DNA of 64,000 nucleotides from the NCBI RefSeq assembly GCF_001273775.1, contig NZ_CP011801.1, positions 1,342,001-1,406,000 of the forward strand, in the 5' to 3' direction. The notes under the pieces are model-generated. The model worked only from the letters and a program-made list of their open reading frames with translations, did no database searches and was not told the DNA's origin. The position numbers and the translations under genes are program-made. Of the stretch, positions 44,432 to 53,845 are shown in pieces. Position 1 is the stretch's first letter. Each line of letters begins with the position of its first letter. The DNA comes from Nitrospira moscoviensis. GTDB taxonomy: Bacteria > Nitrospirota > Nitrospiria > Nitrospirales > Nitrospiraceae.

Positions 44432-45666
44432 CGTGCGACTCCTGGTTCATGAGGCGCCGTTGCTGACGGCGCCGGTTGAGGGAACGGTCCGGGAGAGCGC
44501 CGTTCGAATTTCTGTTGAGAGGGTTTGGCCTCCGGCAGTTTGAACGGCGCGGCCTGTACCGGGAGACCTTCAAGCAGCCGGCGCTTCCCGACGACCACCA
44601 CGTCTTCCTCGCCGGTGAGGCCGGAGAGCACTTCAATCCATTGTCCGTCCGTGATCCCGGTTTGGACGGGGACCGACTTGGCTTTGCCCTGATCCACGAT
44701 GAACACGGCTTTGCCCTTCGGTCCGCTGACGATGGCTTGCGGTGGAAGGACCAAGGCGTTCGGGATTTCGCGGAGAGCCAAGACAACCTCGGCATAGGTG
44801 CCCGGACGCAGCGCATGGTCGGGATTGGGGATATCGATCTCGACCAGCAGGCTGCGGGTGGAGGGATCCAACGCCAGCGTGGAGCGCGTGACCGCCCCGG
44901 AGTAGGATCGTCCGGTCAGTTCCTTGACCAGCAGCGTTGCGTGCGTTTTGCCGGGCACGATCCACGGGGCATCGTCTTGGGGCACGTTCGTATAGACGCG
45001 CACCGTGTCGAGATCCATGATGGTGAAGAGCGGAATCGCATTGGTCGCCGACGAGGTGGCGACTTGGATGAGCGCGCCCGGATCGGCGAACCGCGCCGTG
45101 ACGATGCCGTCGTAGGGCGCGCGGACCTTCGTGTAATTCCGCATGGCCGCCCGTTGCTGCATCACATTCTTGGCGCTTTCGTAGGCGGCCTCCGCCACGT
45201 CGACGTCCTGCTTGGCGATCACATCCGGCGATTCCCTCCAGACGTCGGCGAGCCGCCGGTGCGTCAGTTTTCTGATCTTGTAGTCCGCCACCGCCTGCTG
45301 ATACTGCTCTTCGACTTCCGGCGCATCGATAATCGCCACGACCTGATCTTTTTTGACGGCGTCGCCCTTGTCGGGCCCGATCCACTTCAGATAGCCGGAC
45401 ACCTTGGCGTAGAGGGTGGTCTGATAGAGCGGCGAAATATTGGCCGGCAGCGTCACGGTGTAGCGGAGCGTCTGGCGAACCGGCTTGGTCACCTGCACGT
45501 CGACGGGGTGCGTGGGATCAACGTCCAAAGGAGCGCCGTTGGCGACGTGCTCGTAGGAGCCCGCCGGGGCCGCGGCCGGCTTGGCCGGTTGCGGGCGATC
45601 GTCGCGCTGACAGCCGGCGACGGCTGCGAAAAGGATCAAGAGCATCGACGTAAGATGAACGAACAT
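44428..45666 (-). CDS. RND efflux periplasmic adaptor lipoprotein
   Basis: 412 residues. Lipobox AVAGC near residue 19. Barrel-sandwich halves (LYAKVSGYLKWIGPDKGDAVKKDQVVAIIDAPE and VRAPYDGIVTARFADPGALIQ) flank a helical hairpin, followed by beta-barrel and membrane-proximal domains. It bridges the RND pump and TolC. The C-terminal 40 residues are Pro-rich. It follows the pump gene by 4 bases. Confidence 0.93.
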   Translation of the reverse strand: MFVHLTSMLLILFAAVAGCQRDDRPQPAKPAAAPAGSYEHVANGAPLDVDPTHPVDVQVTKPVRQTLRYTVTLPANISPLYQTTLYAKVSGYLKWIGPDKGDAVKKDQVVAIIDAPEVEEQYQQAVADYKIRKLTHRRLADVWRESPDVIAKQDVDVAEAAYESAKNVMQQRAAMRNYTKVRAPYDGIVTARFADPGALIQVATSSATNAIPLFTIMDLDTVRVYTNVPQDDAPWIVPGKTHATLLVKELTGRSYSGAVTRSTLALDPSTRSLLVEIDIPNPDHALRPGTYAEVVLALREIPNALVLPPQAIVSGPKGKAVFIVDQGKAKSVPVQTGITDGQWIEVLSGLTGEEDVVVVGKRRLLEGLPVQAAPFKLPEAKPSQQKFERRSPGPFPQPAPSATAPHEPGVAR

Positions 45667-45670
45667 TCCG

Positions 45671-48600
45671 CTAGACCCCCTCGAAAGACGCGGCCGGCGT
45701 CTCGGACCCCGGTAGTATCGTCCGCCGCGACAACACCATGGCGTGCATGACCGGCACGACGAACAGGGTCATGATCGTCGACACCGCCAGCCCGCCGACG
45801 ACCGCGCGGGCCAGCGGCACCATCGTCTCGTTCCCTTCGCCGAATCCCAACGCCAGCGGCAGCAATCCGAGGATCGTCGCGAGCGCCGTCATGAGAATCG
45901 GGCGAATGCGGCGCCGGCCCGCCTCCAGGACGGCCCGTTCCGCGTCGGCGCCGGCGTCGGCCATGCGATTGGCGAAATCCACCAGGAGAATACTGTTCGA
46001 CACGACGATGCCCATCATCATCAGCGTGCCGATCATGGATTCGACGTTGACCGACGTGTTCGTGAAATGCAGCATCAGGACCGTGCCGATCCAGCCGAGC
46101 GGCACCGCGACGAGGATGATGAGGGGATCGACGAAGGAGCGGAAGAGGCCGACCATCACGAGATAGATCAGCAGCACCGCGAGCGGCAGGGCCAGTGCGA
46201 AATTGCCGAAGGCGGCGCGCATGTTCGCCACTTCGCCTTTCAGGTCCACGGTCACGTCTTTGGGGAGCGTGACGCCGGCCAGCACGCGTTCGATGTCTTT
46301 GGCCACGCGGCCCAGGTCGTTGCCGACCGGCGTGACCAGCACGTCGATCAGCCGCGACAGGTCGTAGTGGTCGACGGAGTCCGGGCCGGTCTTCATCTGC
46401 AGGGACGCCACGTCGCGGAGCAACACCGGCGGGCCCCGCCGTTCGTCGCCCGAGGCGTAGAAGCCGTTGGAGAGGTCCAGCGCGCGCCCGGCGAACGGCG
46501 TATTCTGCAGCGCGATGCTGGAGCCGCTCAGGCCGGCCGTGGTGAGCGACGCCGTCGGAGCCAGCGAGGTCCGCGCGCCGATGATGGGAATGTTGAGCAG
46601 GTCTTCGGTCTTCGTCAGCGACTGTTCCGGATACTGCGCCAGCAGGAAATAGCCGTTGGCCGTCTTCGGATCCAGCCAATAGTTCGGGCTCAGCGCGAGG
46701 TTCGAGCTGATGCCGGTGATCACGTCCACGATCACCCGATCCTGGGTGATGCCGTAGTAGGCGGCTTTGGTGCGATCCACGTTCATGTGGAGCTCGGGAT
46801 AGTTCTTCCCCTGCTTGATGCGCACGTCCGTCGTGTCGGCCACCCGCGCCACCTTCTCGCGGATCTCCTCGGCCACCGGGCGGATGACGTTCAGCGAGGG
46901 CCCTTTCACCTGGATGTCGATGGGCGCGCGCAGACCGAAGTTCAGCACGTCGCTGATGATGCCGCCGGTCTGGAACGAGACTTCGACGCCGGGCAGATGC
47001 TCCCGCAGCCGCGCGCGCAGGAGGTTCACATAGTCTTCCGTCCGGCCCTCATGGCCGGTGACCAGATTCACCAACACGAAGGCCGTGTGGTTCCCGGTAT
47101 TGGGCGCGAAGCGGGCCGCGTCGCCGAAGTACAGGCCGGTGTTCGAAATCACTTCCTCCAACTCGTGCTTGGGGATCGTCTCCTGCACCAGCTGCTCGAT
47201 CTGCGCGACGATGGCGGTCGTCTTTTCGATGCGCGAGCCTTCCGGCGCGCTGACGATCATCGTGAAGTTGCCCGCATCGACCTTGGGGAAGAACTCGGTA
47301 TGGAGGCGGGGCAGGAGCAGTCCGGCGGTGCCGAGCAACGCCAGCAGGGCGGCGACGATGACCGCCGCTTTGAACCGGACGCCGAAGCGGAGCACCGGCT
47401 CATAGAGAGCGAGCACGAACCGAAACCAATCGTTCCGGTCGTCCCCCTCGCCTCCGGCCTCGTGCCCCGCGCCCCGCCGATAGAGCCGCGCCAACACGAC
47501 CGGCGTCACCGACATGGACACCGCGTAGTCGGCCGACATGGCGAAGGCGACCGTCATCGCGAGCGGCACGAACAGATACTTGATGATGCCGGAGAAAAAC
47601 ACGATCGGCAGATAGACGATCAAGATGCAGACGGTCGCGACGAAGATGGGGAGGGTGAGCTCCGTGGCGCTGTCCTCGGCGGCCGAGCGGCCGTCCTTGC
47701 CCATCTCCAAATGGCGGTGCAGGTTCTCCTGCACGACGATGTTGTTGTCCAGCAGCGTGCCGATCACCAGCGCCAAGCCGCCGAGCGTCATGATGTTCAC
47801 CGTCTGGCCGGTCAGGTACAGCGCGACCAATGCGGCGGTGAGCGACAGGGGGATGGCAAGCCCGACGACCAGCGCCGCTTTGATGCTTCGCAGAAACAGA
47901 AATATCATCAGCCCGGCCAGCCCGGCGCCCAACAGCCCTTCTTTCTGGAGGTTCGCGATGGCCTGCCGGATATAGAGCGATTGATCGTAGATGAACTTCA
48001 CTGTCGTGTTGGCCGGAATCTCCGTGAGCTTCGGCAGCTTCGCGCGGATGCCGTCCGTCACTTCCAGCGTATTGGCTCCTTCCTGCCGGGTGATCGGAAT
48101 GTAGGTCGCCTCGCGGCCGTTGACCCGCACGATCGACGTTTGGATCGCCGCGCTGTCCGCCGCGGTGCCGATGTCGCGGATCAGAATCGGCGTGCCGTTC
48201 ACCACCTTGATCGGGATGTCGTTGATCTTGTCCACCAGGTCGATCAGGCTGTTCGAGTAGACGTAGTAGTCGAGGTCGCCGATCTTGATGTTGCCGGCGG
48301 GAATGATGGCGCTTTGCGCATTGATCGCCTTGACGACCTCCGACGGAGAGATGCCGCGCGCCAGCATCCGCTGCTGATCCATGAACACGGTGATTTGCCG
48401 GACCTTGCCGCCCAGCGGCGGCCCGAACGAGATGCCGGGGATGGTCGCGATCTGCTGGCGCACCGTGAAGTAGGCGAGATCCCGGATTTCTTTCGGACCC
48501 AGCGTCTCGCTGCTGATGGACAACAGCCCCACCGGCAGGCTGGACACGCCGAATTTGTAGACCGACGGCGGGTACACGCCGGGCGGCAGCAGCCGGATGA

Positions 48601-48940
48601 TGCTGTACGCCAGACTGGTGAGCTCGGATTGCGCCGCGTCGATTCCGTATTCCGGCTGGAAAAAGACTTTGATGTAGCTCATGCCGGCCAGCGACTGCGA
48701 TTCGATGTGCTCGACGTAGCTCGCTTCCACGAACCGCTGTTCCATCTTCAGCGTGATCGCGCCTTCCATCTCGGTGGGGCTCAGGCCGCGATAGAACGTC
48801 GTCACGAGGATCGTCGGGATCTTGATTTCGGGGAAGATGTCCACGCGCATCTTCTTGTACGACACGGCGCCCAGCACGAGCGCGATCGTGCAGAGGGCGA
48901 AGACGGCGTAAGGATTTTTGAGCGCGGCGCGGGTCAGCAT
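45671..48940 (-). CDS. RND efflux transporter, inner-membrane permease
   Basis: 1089 residues from the ATG at 48940; the frame is open upstream but that part belongs to the response-regulator gene. Twelve transmembrane helices with two large periplasmic loops. TM4 reads GTLLDNNIVVQENLHRHLE: the first of the two proton-relay Asp is kept but the second is Asn (usual DD). The TM11 region has GIVVSNSILLVDFAN. The drug or metal carried cannot be told. The operon order is regulator, pump, adaptor, TolC. Confidence 0.93.
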   Translation of the reverse strand: MLTRAALKNPYAVFALCTIALVLGAVSYKKMRVDIFPEIKIPTILVTTFYRGLSPTEMEGAITLKMEQRFVEASYVEHIESQSLAGMSYIKVFFQPEYGIDAAQSELTSLAYSIIRLLPPGVYPPSVYKFGVSSLPVGLLSISSETLGPKEIRDLAYFTVRQQIATIPGISFGPPLGGKVRQITVFMDQQRMLARGISPSEVVKAINAQSAIIPAGNIKIGDLDYYVYSNSLIDLVDKINDIPIKVVNGTPILIRDIGTAADSAAIQTSIVRVNGREATYIPITRQEGANTLEVTDGIRAKLPKLTEIPANTTVKFIYDQSLYIRQAIANLQKEGLLGAGLAGLMIFLFLRSIKAALVVGLAIPLSLTAALVALYLTGQTVNIMTLGGLALVIGTLLDNNIVVQENLHRHLEMGKDGRSAAEDSATELTLPIFVATVCILIVYLPIVFFSGIIKYLFVPLAMTVAFAMSADYAVSMSVTPVVLARLYRRGAGHEAGGEGDDRNDWFRFVLALYEPVLRFGVRFKAAVIVAALLALLGTAGLLLPRLHTEFFPKVDAGNFTMIVSAPEGSRIEKTTAIVAQIEQLVQETIPKHELEEVISNTGLYFGDAARFAPNTGNHTAFVLVNLVTGHEGRTEDYVNLLRARLREHLPGVEVSFQTGGIISDVLNFGLRAPIDIQVKGPSLNVIRPVAEEIREKVARVADTTDVRIKQGKNYPELHMNVDRTKAAYYGITQDRVIVDVITGISSNLALSPNYWLDPKTANGYFLLAQYPEQSLTKTEDLLNIPIIGARTSLAPTASLTTAGLSGSSIALQNTPFAGRALDLSNGFYASGDERRGPPVLLRDVASLQMKTGPDSVDHYDLSRLIDVLVTPVGNDLGRVAKDIERVLAGVTLPKDVTVDLKGEVANMRAAFGNFALALPLAVLLIYLVMVGLFRSFVDPLIILVAVPLGWIGTVLMLHFTNTSVNVESMIGTLMMMGIVVSNSILLVDFANRMADAGADAERAVLEAGRRRIRPILMTALATILGLLPLALGFGEGNETMVPLARAVVGGLAVSTIMTLFVVPVMHAMVLSRRTILPGSETPAASFEGV

Positions 48941-49374
48941 CGGGTGGTCGCCTGATACACGGTCCGGTTCCAGCTCAGCCAATATCGGCACAAATCTCCC
49001 GTGAATCGAATCAGTTCGTCGAACGTCCCGGGCTTCACCACATAGCCGTTGGCGCCGCAGCCGTAGCCGGCGGCGACATCGAAGGAGTCGTCGGATGTGG
49101 TGAAGACCACGACCGGGATCGAGGCCAGGCGGGCGTCGGATCGGAGCTTGGCGAGGAACCTGTCGCCGCGCGTCTTCTGCAGGTGCCAGTCGAGCAGAAT
49201 GACGGCCGGGAGCTGTCCGTGCGCGGCGCGGTCGGCCAAGAAATGCAGCGCGCCCTCCACATCGTGCTCGGTATAGAGCGGAGCGTCCACGCCGGTCTGC
49301 GCCAGCGCCAGCCGAAACAACTCGCACTCGCCCGGGCTGTCTTCGATCAACAAAATGGAGGCGTGCGGGTGCAT
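48934..49374 (-). CDS. CheY-like single-domain response regulator (Rcp1-like)
   Basis: 146 residues: a receiver with ILLIEDSPGECELFRLAL, phosphoacceptor Asp62 in ILLDWHLQKTRG, FTTSDD and VVKPGTFDELI. The long loop after the Asp is typical of the cyanobacterial Rcp1 type. There is no output domain. It overlaps the RND pump start by 7 bases and leads the operon, so it may link the pump to a sensor kinase. Confidence 0.88.
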   Translation of the reverse strand: MHPHASILLIEDSPGECELFRLALAQTGVDAPLYTEHDVEGALHFLADRAAHGQLPAVILLDWHLQKTRGDRFLAKLRSDARLASIPVVVFTTSDDSFDVAAGYGCGANGYVVKPGTFDELIRFTGDLCRYWLSWNRTVYQATTRC

Positions 49375-49567
49375 GGCCCAGATGCAGCAGCAGTATCCGT
49401 GCCGGAGTGAACCGAACGGGGCGAAAAACCGGATGGCATAGGAATTACGACGGTTCTTGCGATCAGGTGAGGCGATTCACGAATAACGATTCACGATTCA
49501 CGGCCATCCGGTTGGGGAGGAATTCCAGAGCGGAAGGGAAAATTTCCAGAACGGCGCGTCATCTCCG
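49375..49567. other. Spacer with GATTCACGA direct repeats
   Basis: About 190 bases. At 49471-49503 three near-identical units (GATTCACGAATAAC, GATTCAC, GATTCACGG) run in tandem. Nothing else was seen. Confidence 0.4.
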
Positions 49568-50158
49568 TTATGGAGGTCCGGCGGCCGGTTCCCGGGAGTT
49601 CGGCTTCCAGTTGCGGGCCAGGAATTGCGCTTGGGCAATTTGGGTCCGAGTCATGTCGGCTGCGAGCCGATCCCGCCATTTGGTGGCGGCGTGATAGCCG
49701 TTGGCCCCCGCCAGGTTGTACCATTGATGGGCTTGGATCAGGTCCCTGGGAACGCCATGGGCATACTGGTAGTGGAACCCAATGGTGAACATCGCGCGCC
49801 CGTGCCCCTGATCGGCCGCCAGCCGGCACCAGCGCAAAGCCTCCTCATAATCCTGCGGCACTCCACGCCCGATGTCCGACAGCGCGCAGAGCCGGTAGAA
49901 CGCACCCGCGTGCCGTTGCATGGCCGCCGACCGGTACCAGCGGACGGCTTCCCGGTAGTCCTGCGGCACCGCCAGCTCGTACCGCCGGCCAAGCTGATAC
50001 TGATCCTCCGCATTCCCTTGCTCGGCCAGCGCCCGCAGCTCATCGATGGGAGGCGACATGTCATGCACGTTCACGTACGGCCGCAACCGCGGCTCAATGC
50101 AGCCGGGCAGCACAGAGAAAGTGATGCCAAGGGTGAGAAGACGCAAAGCGGCTCTCAT
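49568..50158 (-). CDS. Sel1-repeat lipoprotein
   Basis: 196 residues from the ATG at 50158. Lipobox VLPGC. Three to four Sel1 repeats: AEDQYQLGRRYELAVPQDYREAVRWYRSAA, FYRLCALSDIGRGVPQDYEEALRWCRLAA and AMFTIGFHYQYAHGVPRDLIQAHQWYNLAG (the three blocks spanning residues 50-170). Sel1 proteins act as interaction scaffolds. Confidence 0.85.
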   Translation of the reverse strand: MRAALRLLTLGITFSVLPGCIEPRLRPYVNVHDMSPPIDELRALAEQGNAEDQYQLGRRYELAVPQDYREAVRWYRSAAMQRHAGAFYRLCALSDIGRGVPQDYEEALRWCRLAADQGHGRAMFTIGFHYQYAHGVPRDLIQAHQWYNLAGANGYHAATKWRDRLAADMTRTQIAQAQFLARNWKPNSREPAAGPP

Positions 50159-50263
50159 GGTTGCTTTGTAGTCATGGAGCCGCCAAGACTTCGAACTAGG
50201 TAAACCGACAGCCGGCCCGCCATTGGACCCCAGCCGTTCAGTGAGGTATATGATTAACCGGTT

Positions 50264-50653
50264 ATGGCTGACACCCAAGAACCGCCTCACCTTCCACTGG
50301 CCGAATTAGTCGTGAGCGTCGAACGGCATGGCCACTTGGACAACATTCTGAATTATGTGCGCAGCATTCACGATTGCATCGATCCGGATATGTTCAGAAT
50401 CCCAAGGGGGCGCTTGGAAGATCTCTGCTGGTGTTTTGAGCGGGACGAGGGGGATGACCATACCGGATTCACCGTGATGGTCTCCTACGATGATCTGTTC
50501 ATGCTCGAGATCATTACGAGCGCCGCCTATGAGTACTCGCTCAGAAAGAGCACCGGCCGGCGTGTCGACGGAATCACGAACCTCGGCTTCGAGGATGTGC
50601 TCAAGTGGCTGGCCCGGGCACGCAACCAACTCTTCACATCGAAGACACCATGA
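50264..50653 (+). CDS. Hypothetical protein
   Basis: 129 residues, acidic, with no signal peptide. It contains a His/Asp-rich N-terminal half (VERHGHLDNILNYVRSIHDCID) and a helical end (GFEDVLKWLARARNQLF). No family is recognised. It fits between genes on the opposite strand, with reasonable codon use, but it has no ribosome binding site of note. Confidence 0.45.
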   Translation: MADTQEPPHLPLAELVVSVERHGHLDNILNYVRSIHDCIDPDMFRIPRGRLEDLCWCFERDEGDDHTGFTVMVSYDDLFMLEIITSAAYEYSLRKSTGRRVDGITNLGFEDVLKWLARARNQLFTSKTP

Positions 50654-50742
50654 CGACACCGCATGCGGACCGGGCTTGAGACTGCCGTCGCGGTCATGAT
50701 GGTGGTCTTGTGCTGCGGGCGGTTGCGGAACCCGGGCTCTTG

Positions 50743-51195
50743 TCACCGCTGCATGCCGCGTTCGAAGAAGAGCCCGCGATTGATATCCCCGATGCTGACC
50801 ATGCCGACCAGCGTGGTGCGGTCCACCACCGGAATGCGCCGGAAATTCTTGAGTCCCATGTAGGACGCGGCCTCGAGGATCGGCGTATCGGGTGACACGG
50901 TAAGCGGGTTCCGGCTCATCACCTCTTCCACTTTCTTGCCGAGCACCTCGCCGTATCCGTCTTCCATCTCGATGAAATCCCGGCTGTGCACCGTGTCGTG
51001 AATGTAGTCGCCGTAATTCGGGTAGAGCGGCAGGAGGACGTCGCGGAGGGTCACCATGCCGACGAGCTGATTGTCTCCTTCCACGACGGGAATGGCCCCG
51101 CAATGGCGATTGATCATCTTGATCACGACGGAACGGACCGTATCGGTCTTTCTCGCCGTCAGGACACCGGTGGACATCACGTCATGAATGCGCAT
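50743..51195 (-). CDS. Tandem CBS-domain protein
   Basis: 150 residues from the ATG at 51195, behind GGAGGGG. Two CBS motifs: VMSTGVLTARKTDTVRSVV...AIPVVEGDNQLVGMVTLRD (7-60) and VMSRNPLTVSPDTPILEAA...RIPVVDRTTLVGMVSIGD (88-145). Such pairs bind adenine nucleotides and regulate other proteins. The partner is not evident. Confidence 0.9.
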   Translation of the reverse strand: MRIHDVMSTGVLTARKTDTVRSVVIKMINRHCGAIPVVEGDNQLVGMVTLRDVLLPLYPNYGDYIHDTVHSRDFIEMEDGYGEVLGKKVEEVMSRNPLTVSPDTPILEAASYMGLKNFRRIPVVDRTTLVGMVSIGDINRGLFFERGMQR

Positions 51196-51702
51196 GGCCC
51201 CTCCTTCCGGCATGCAACGCGCCATGTCTTCGGCGCAGTGGAAGTGTCGTCCTGCGCCACGAGCCGGCTCACGAAACCGCTTCGTGAGCCGGCTGCGCAG
51301 GGCGCTTGGGACGCCCACAGCTTGGATGGTTCTGGTCTCGGAGAACAAGACCCGCGCGCAGATGACGGCGGGCAGGCAGTGTCACCGGTCATGCGAAGCG
51401 GGACAACCTCATGTCCCTTCGCGATTCAGCCGTGTTGGTCTCGATCGACCGATTGGGTGCTGTGCTCCCTGACGCGGGAGTCGTGTGGCCGTGTGAGACC
51501 GAGCCGACCGATGAGAGAAGCGCCCCACCGTCACTGCGGCGGGCCGACCTGGTCCGGTGGAGTACGATCGTCCATCATCCACCTCCTCTCCGCTGAGGAT
51601 AGATCGCTTCTTACTCCTATCGGCAAGGGACTGTCAATGAGGGATCTTCCCCGGGGGGCGGACGCCAGCGTCTGGTATCGGGACGGTGTAGAATACCGCT
51701 TG
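51196..51702. other. Noncoding region with a strong hairpin
   Basis: About 500 bases between divergent genes. The main feature is the hairpin at 51251-51301. The rest has no clear gene or promoter. An in-frame ATG at 51637 could extend the following gene. Confidence 0.5.
51251..51301. repeat. Perfect 14-bp stem-loop with a 7-bp outer stem
   Basis: AGCCGGCTCACGAA (51262-51275), loop ACCGC, TTCGTGAGCCGGCT (51281-51294). Outside this, CCTGCGC (51251-51257) pairs with GCGCAGG (51295-51301). It lies about 55 bases upstream of the CBS gene. No T-run follows on either strand, so it is not a classical terminator; a leader-RNA or protein-binding role is possible. Confidence 0.7.
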
Positions 51703-52896
51703 ATGCATGGAAGATGTGCCGAAGATCGAAACGTGACCCGCATCGGAATAGGCAAAGGGATCGGCCTGTGCCTCGTGGCGCTGGGATGTGTCTCGTTTCC
51801 GCTCCGAGCCGAGTCGGCTCACCGGGGGCATGAGGGACACCGGATCGCAGAGGCCCAACCATCTTCCGGCGAAACCTACTCGATCCCCGGGGCCTCTTTT
51901 CACGTGCTGCTTCGCCAAGGCACGGGCCGCACAGTGGACCGCGGCCAGGCGGAGGCGGCGGTTCGAACCGTCGTCGACGCCTTCACCTTCATGCTGCAGC
52001 ATCGGGGAGACTATCCGCGGTTCGACGAAAGCGTGAAGAAAGACGCGCTCCAGGAGGTGGTCATTGAGCCGACCGTCGTCAATCAGGAGGGAAAGGAATT
52101 CGCGTTCTTGGTTGCGCGCACGGCCGAGCCGGGGCGCGTCAGGCTGCTGGTCAGCGTCGCGTCGTTGAACGCGCAGGGTTTGTTGGGCCGTCCTCACGAA
52201 CTGGTACCGGCTCTCGCCAGGGAGTTTCAGTGGGTCGTCAGTAAAGCCGACACCGGCCCAAGGCCCAAGAGCATCCCGGCCGCGCGCGACCTGGCCCGCG
52301 CGCCTGTTCGGTCCGACGCCGACATCGCCGGATTGTCTTCCGATGAACGCCTGCGGATCCTGCGCGGATTGTTCGAGACCTACCTGCATACGACCGACGA
52401 GCACAGGAGCCTGGAGGGGCAGGCGTATTACGAAGTCGGTACGACGACGCTCGTGCCGCCGGCCAAGCCGGATTCCACTACCAAGTTGTATGACATTCGG
52501 GTGAGGGACGCCTTACAGAAGATCGTGCGCGATCCCGCCTTCATGGCACAGACGCCAAAGGCGGTCCGCAGCCTGCTCAACGGACAAATCTGGAACGTCG
52601 CCTTCGTCAAGATCGACCAGCGCGATTGGGCCACCCGCACGCGGGTGCAGCCGGAAGACAAGGCCGTGCTGGTCGGCGACCCGGGCCGGACGATCCAACC
52701 GGCGTCGATCCTCGTGAATACCTACCGGACCGCCGCGCCGGACGGTCCCTTCTACCGGGAGACCGAGGGGCTGCCGATGGGAGCGCTGAGCACGGACCAG
52801 CTCGCGCGCGTCATCGCGCTGGAGATCGAGCACAACATCGTCGAAAAATCGATGCGCGGCCATGTGGCGCAGGATGAAACGACCGCGCCGAAGTGA
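51703..52896 (+). CDS. Secreted protein of unknown function
   Basis: 397 residues from the ATG at 51703; GTG 51733 and ATG 51637 are alternatives. A signal peptide (GLCLVALGCVSFPLRAES) precedes a His-rich stretch HRGHEGHR. The mature part has no family I know; it ends with a hydrophilic helix (RVIALEIEHNIVEKSMRGHV). It is convergent with the OmpA gene. Confidence 0.65.
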   Translation: MHGRCAEDRNVTRIGIGKGIGLCLVALGCVSFPLRAESAHRGHEGHRIAEAQPSSGETYSIPGASFHVLLRQGTGRTVDRGQAEAAVRTVVDAFTFMLQHRGDYPRFDESVKKDALQEVVIEPTVVNQEGKEFAFLVARTAEPGRVRLLVSVASLNAQGLLGRPHELVPALAREFQWVVSKADTGPRPKSIPAARDLARAPVRSDADIAGLSSDERLRILRGLFETYLHTTDEHRSLEGQAYYEVGTTTLVPPAKPDSTTKLYDIRVRDALQKIVRDPAFMAQTPKAVRSLLNGQIWNVAFVKIDQRDWATRTRVQPEDKAVLVGDPGRTIQPASILVNTYRTAAPDGPFYRETEGLPMGALSTDQLARVIALEIEHNIVEKSMRGHVAQDETTAPK

Positions 52897-52985
52897 CCGA
52901 TGAATCTGTCGCGAGCGGGGATCGGCGAGGGTGTGCGGGCGGAAAGATGCGGGGACAGCCCTTCGGCCGCCCCCGCCGGGGCGGG

Positions 52986-53678
52986 CTACTTCGGGGACCG
53001 CAGGGCTTCCTGCTCGTGTCCTTCTACGACCGGCTTGAGATAGATTTCCACGCGACGGTTGCGGCTCCGGCCGTCCGCGGTGGCGTTGCTCGTATCGGGG
53101 TCGGATTCCCCGCGGCCCTCGGTCCGGACTCGGCTTGGATCCACGCCCGCCGCAGTCAAGGCGCTTGCGACGGCCGTCGCCCGCCGTTCCGAGAGTTGCT
53201 GGTTGAAGCTGTTGCTGCCTTGGTCGTCGGTGTGCCCAAGCACGTGAACCATCGTGCTGTCGTATTGCTTCACCACGGCGCCCAGCTTGGCCAACGCCGT
53301 GTTGAACGAGGGTTTCACCTCGGAACTTCCCGTCGCGAACGAGGCTTCGCTCTTCAGATCGACTTCGATCGAATTGTCCGGAAGCTTCTTCAATTCGACG
53401 TCGTGAGTCGCGAGCTCCTTGGCCAGTTGTTCTTCAATGGCTTTTTTCTGCTTGTCCATGTACAAGCCGACTCCCCCGCCGGCCAGAATGCCGACCGCTG
53501 CCCCGATCGCGGCGCCGCGCCCGCGGTTCTTGCCGTCGATGGCCGCGCCGGCGCCGGCGCCCACGACGGCGCCCAGCGCCGAGCCGATTTTCGTCTTCTG
53601 GTAGGGATCGTCGGCGCATCCGTTCAGGATCGCCATGGCGCACAGAACCAGGATGCCGTTGCGATGCAGTTCCCTCAT
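52986..53678 (-). CDS. OmpA-family lipoprotein with glycine zipper
   Basis: 230 residues from the ATG at 53678, behind GGAGG. Lipobox ILNGC. A glycine-zipper region (GAVVGAGAGAAIDG, GAAIGAAVGILAGGGVG) is followed by an OmpA C-terminal peptidoglycan-binding domain (VLGHTDDQGSNSFNQQLSERR, GRGESDPDTSNATADGRSRNRRVEI near the end). It ties the outer membrane to the cell wall. Confidence 0.93.
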   Translation of the reverse strand: MRELHRNGILVLCAMAILNGCADDPYQKTKIGSALGAVVGAGAGAAIDGKNRGRGAAIGAAVGILAGGGVGLYMDKQKKAIEEQLAKELATHDVELKKLPDNSIEVDLKSEASFATGSSEVKPSFNTALAKLGAVVKQYDSTMVHVLGHTDDQGSNSFNQQLSERRATAVASALTAAGVDPSRVRTEGRGESDPDTSNATADGRSRNRRVEIYLKPVVEGHEQEALRSPK

Positions 53679-53845
53679 CGAGTTCCTCCCCAAGGTGGAT
53701 AAATCGGAGACGAGCGACACGAATGCATCCGTGCCGCACGTGCCGTCAGGACGACGAGCCGGCAGTATACAAGCGCGCCGCGTTATGGCCAAGAGATGTG
53801 CGCGTTTCTTACCCGGCGTGAGGGCGGCTGGCGAGAATGGTCGAG

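Noticed and set aside
45743..48955. 1070-codon open frame on the plus strand
   Set aside because: Exactly antisense to the RND pump and rich in Arg/His/Gln, the usual mirror of a GC-rich membrane gene.
50306..51103. 265-codon minus-strand frame across the CBS gene
   Set aside because: Out of frame with the CBS motifs and Arg-rich.
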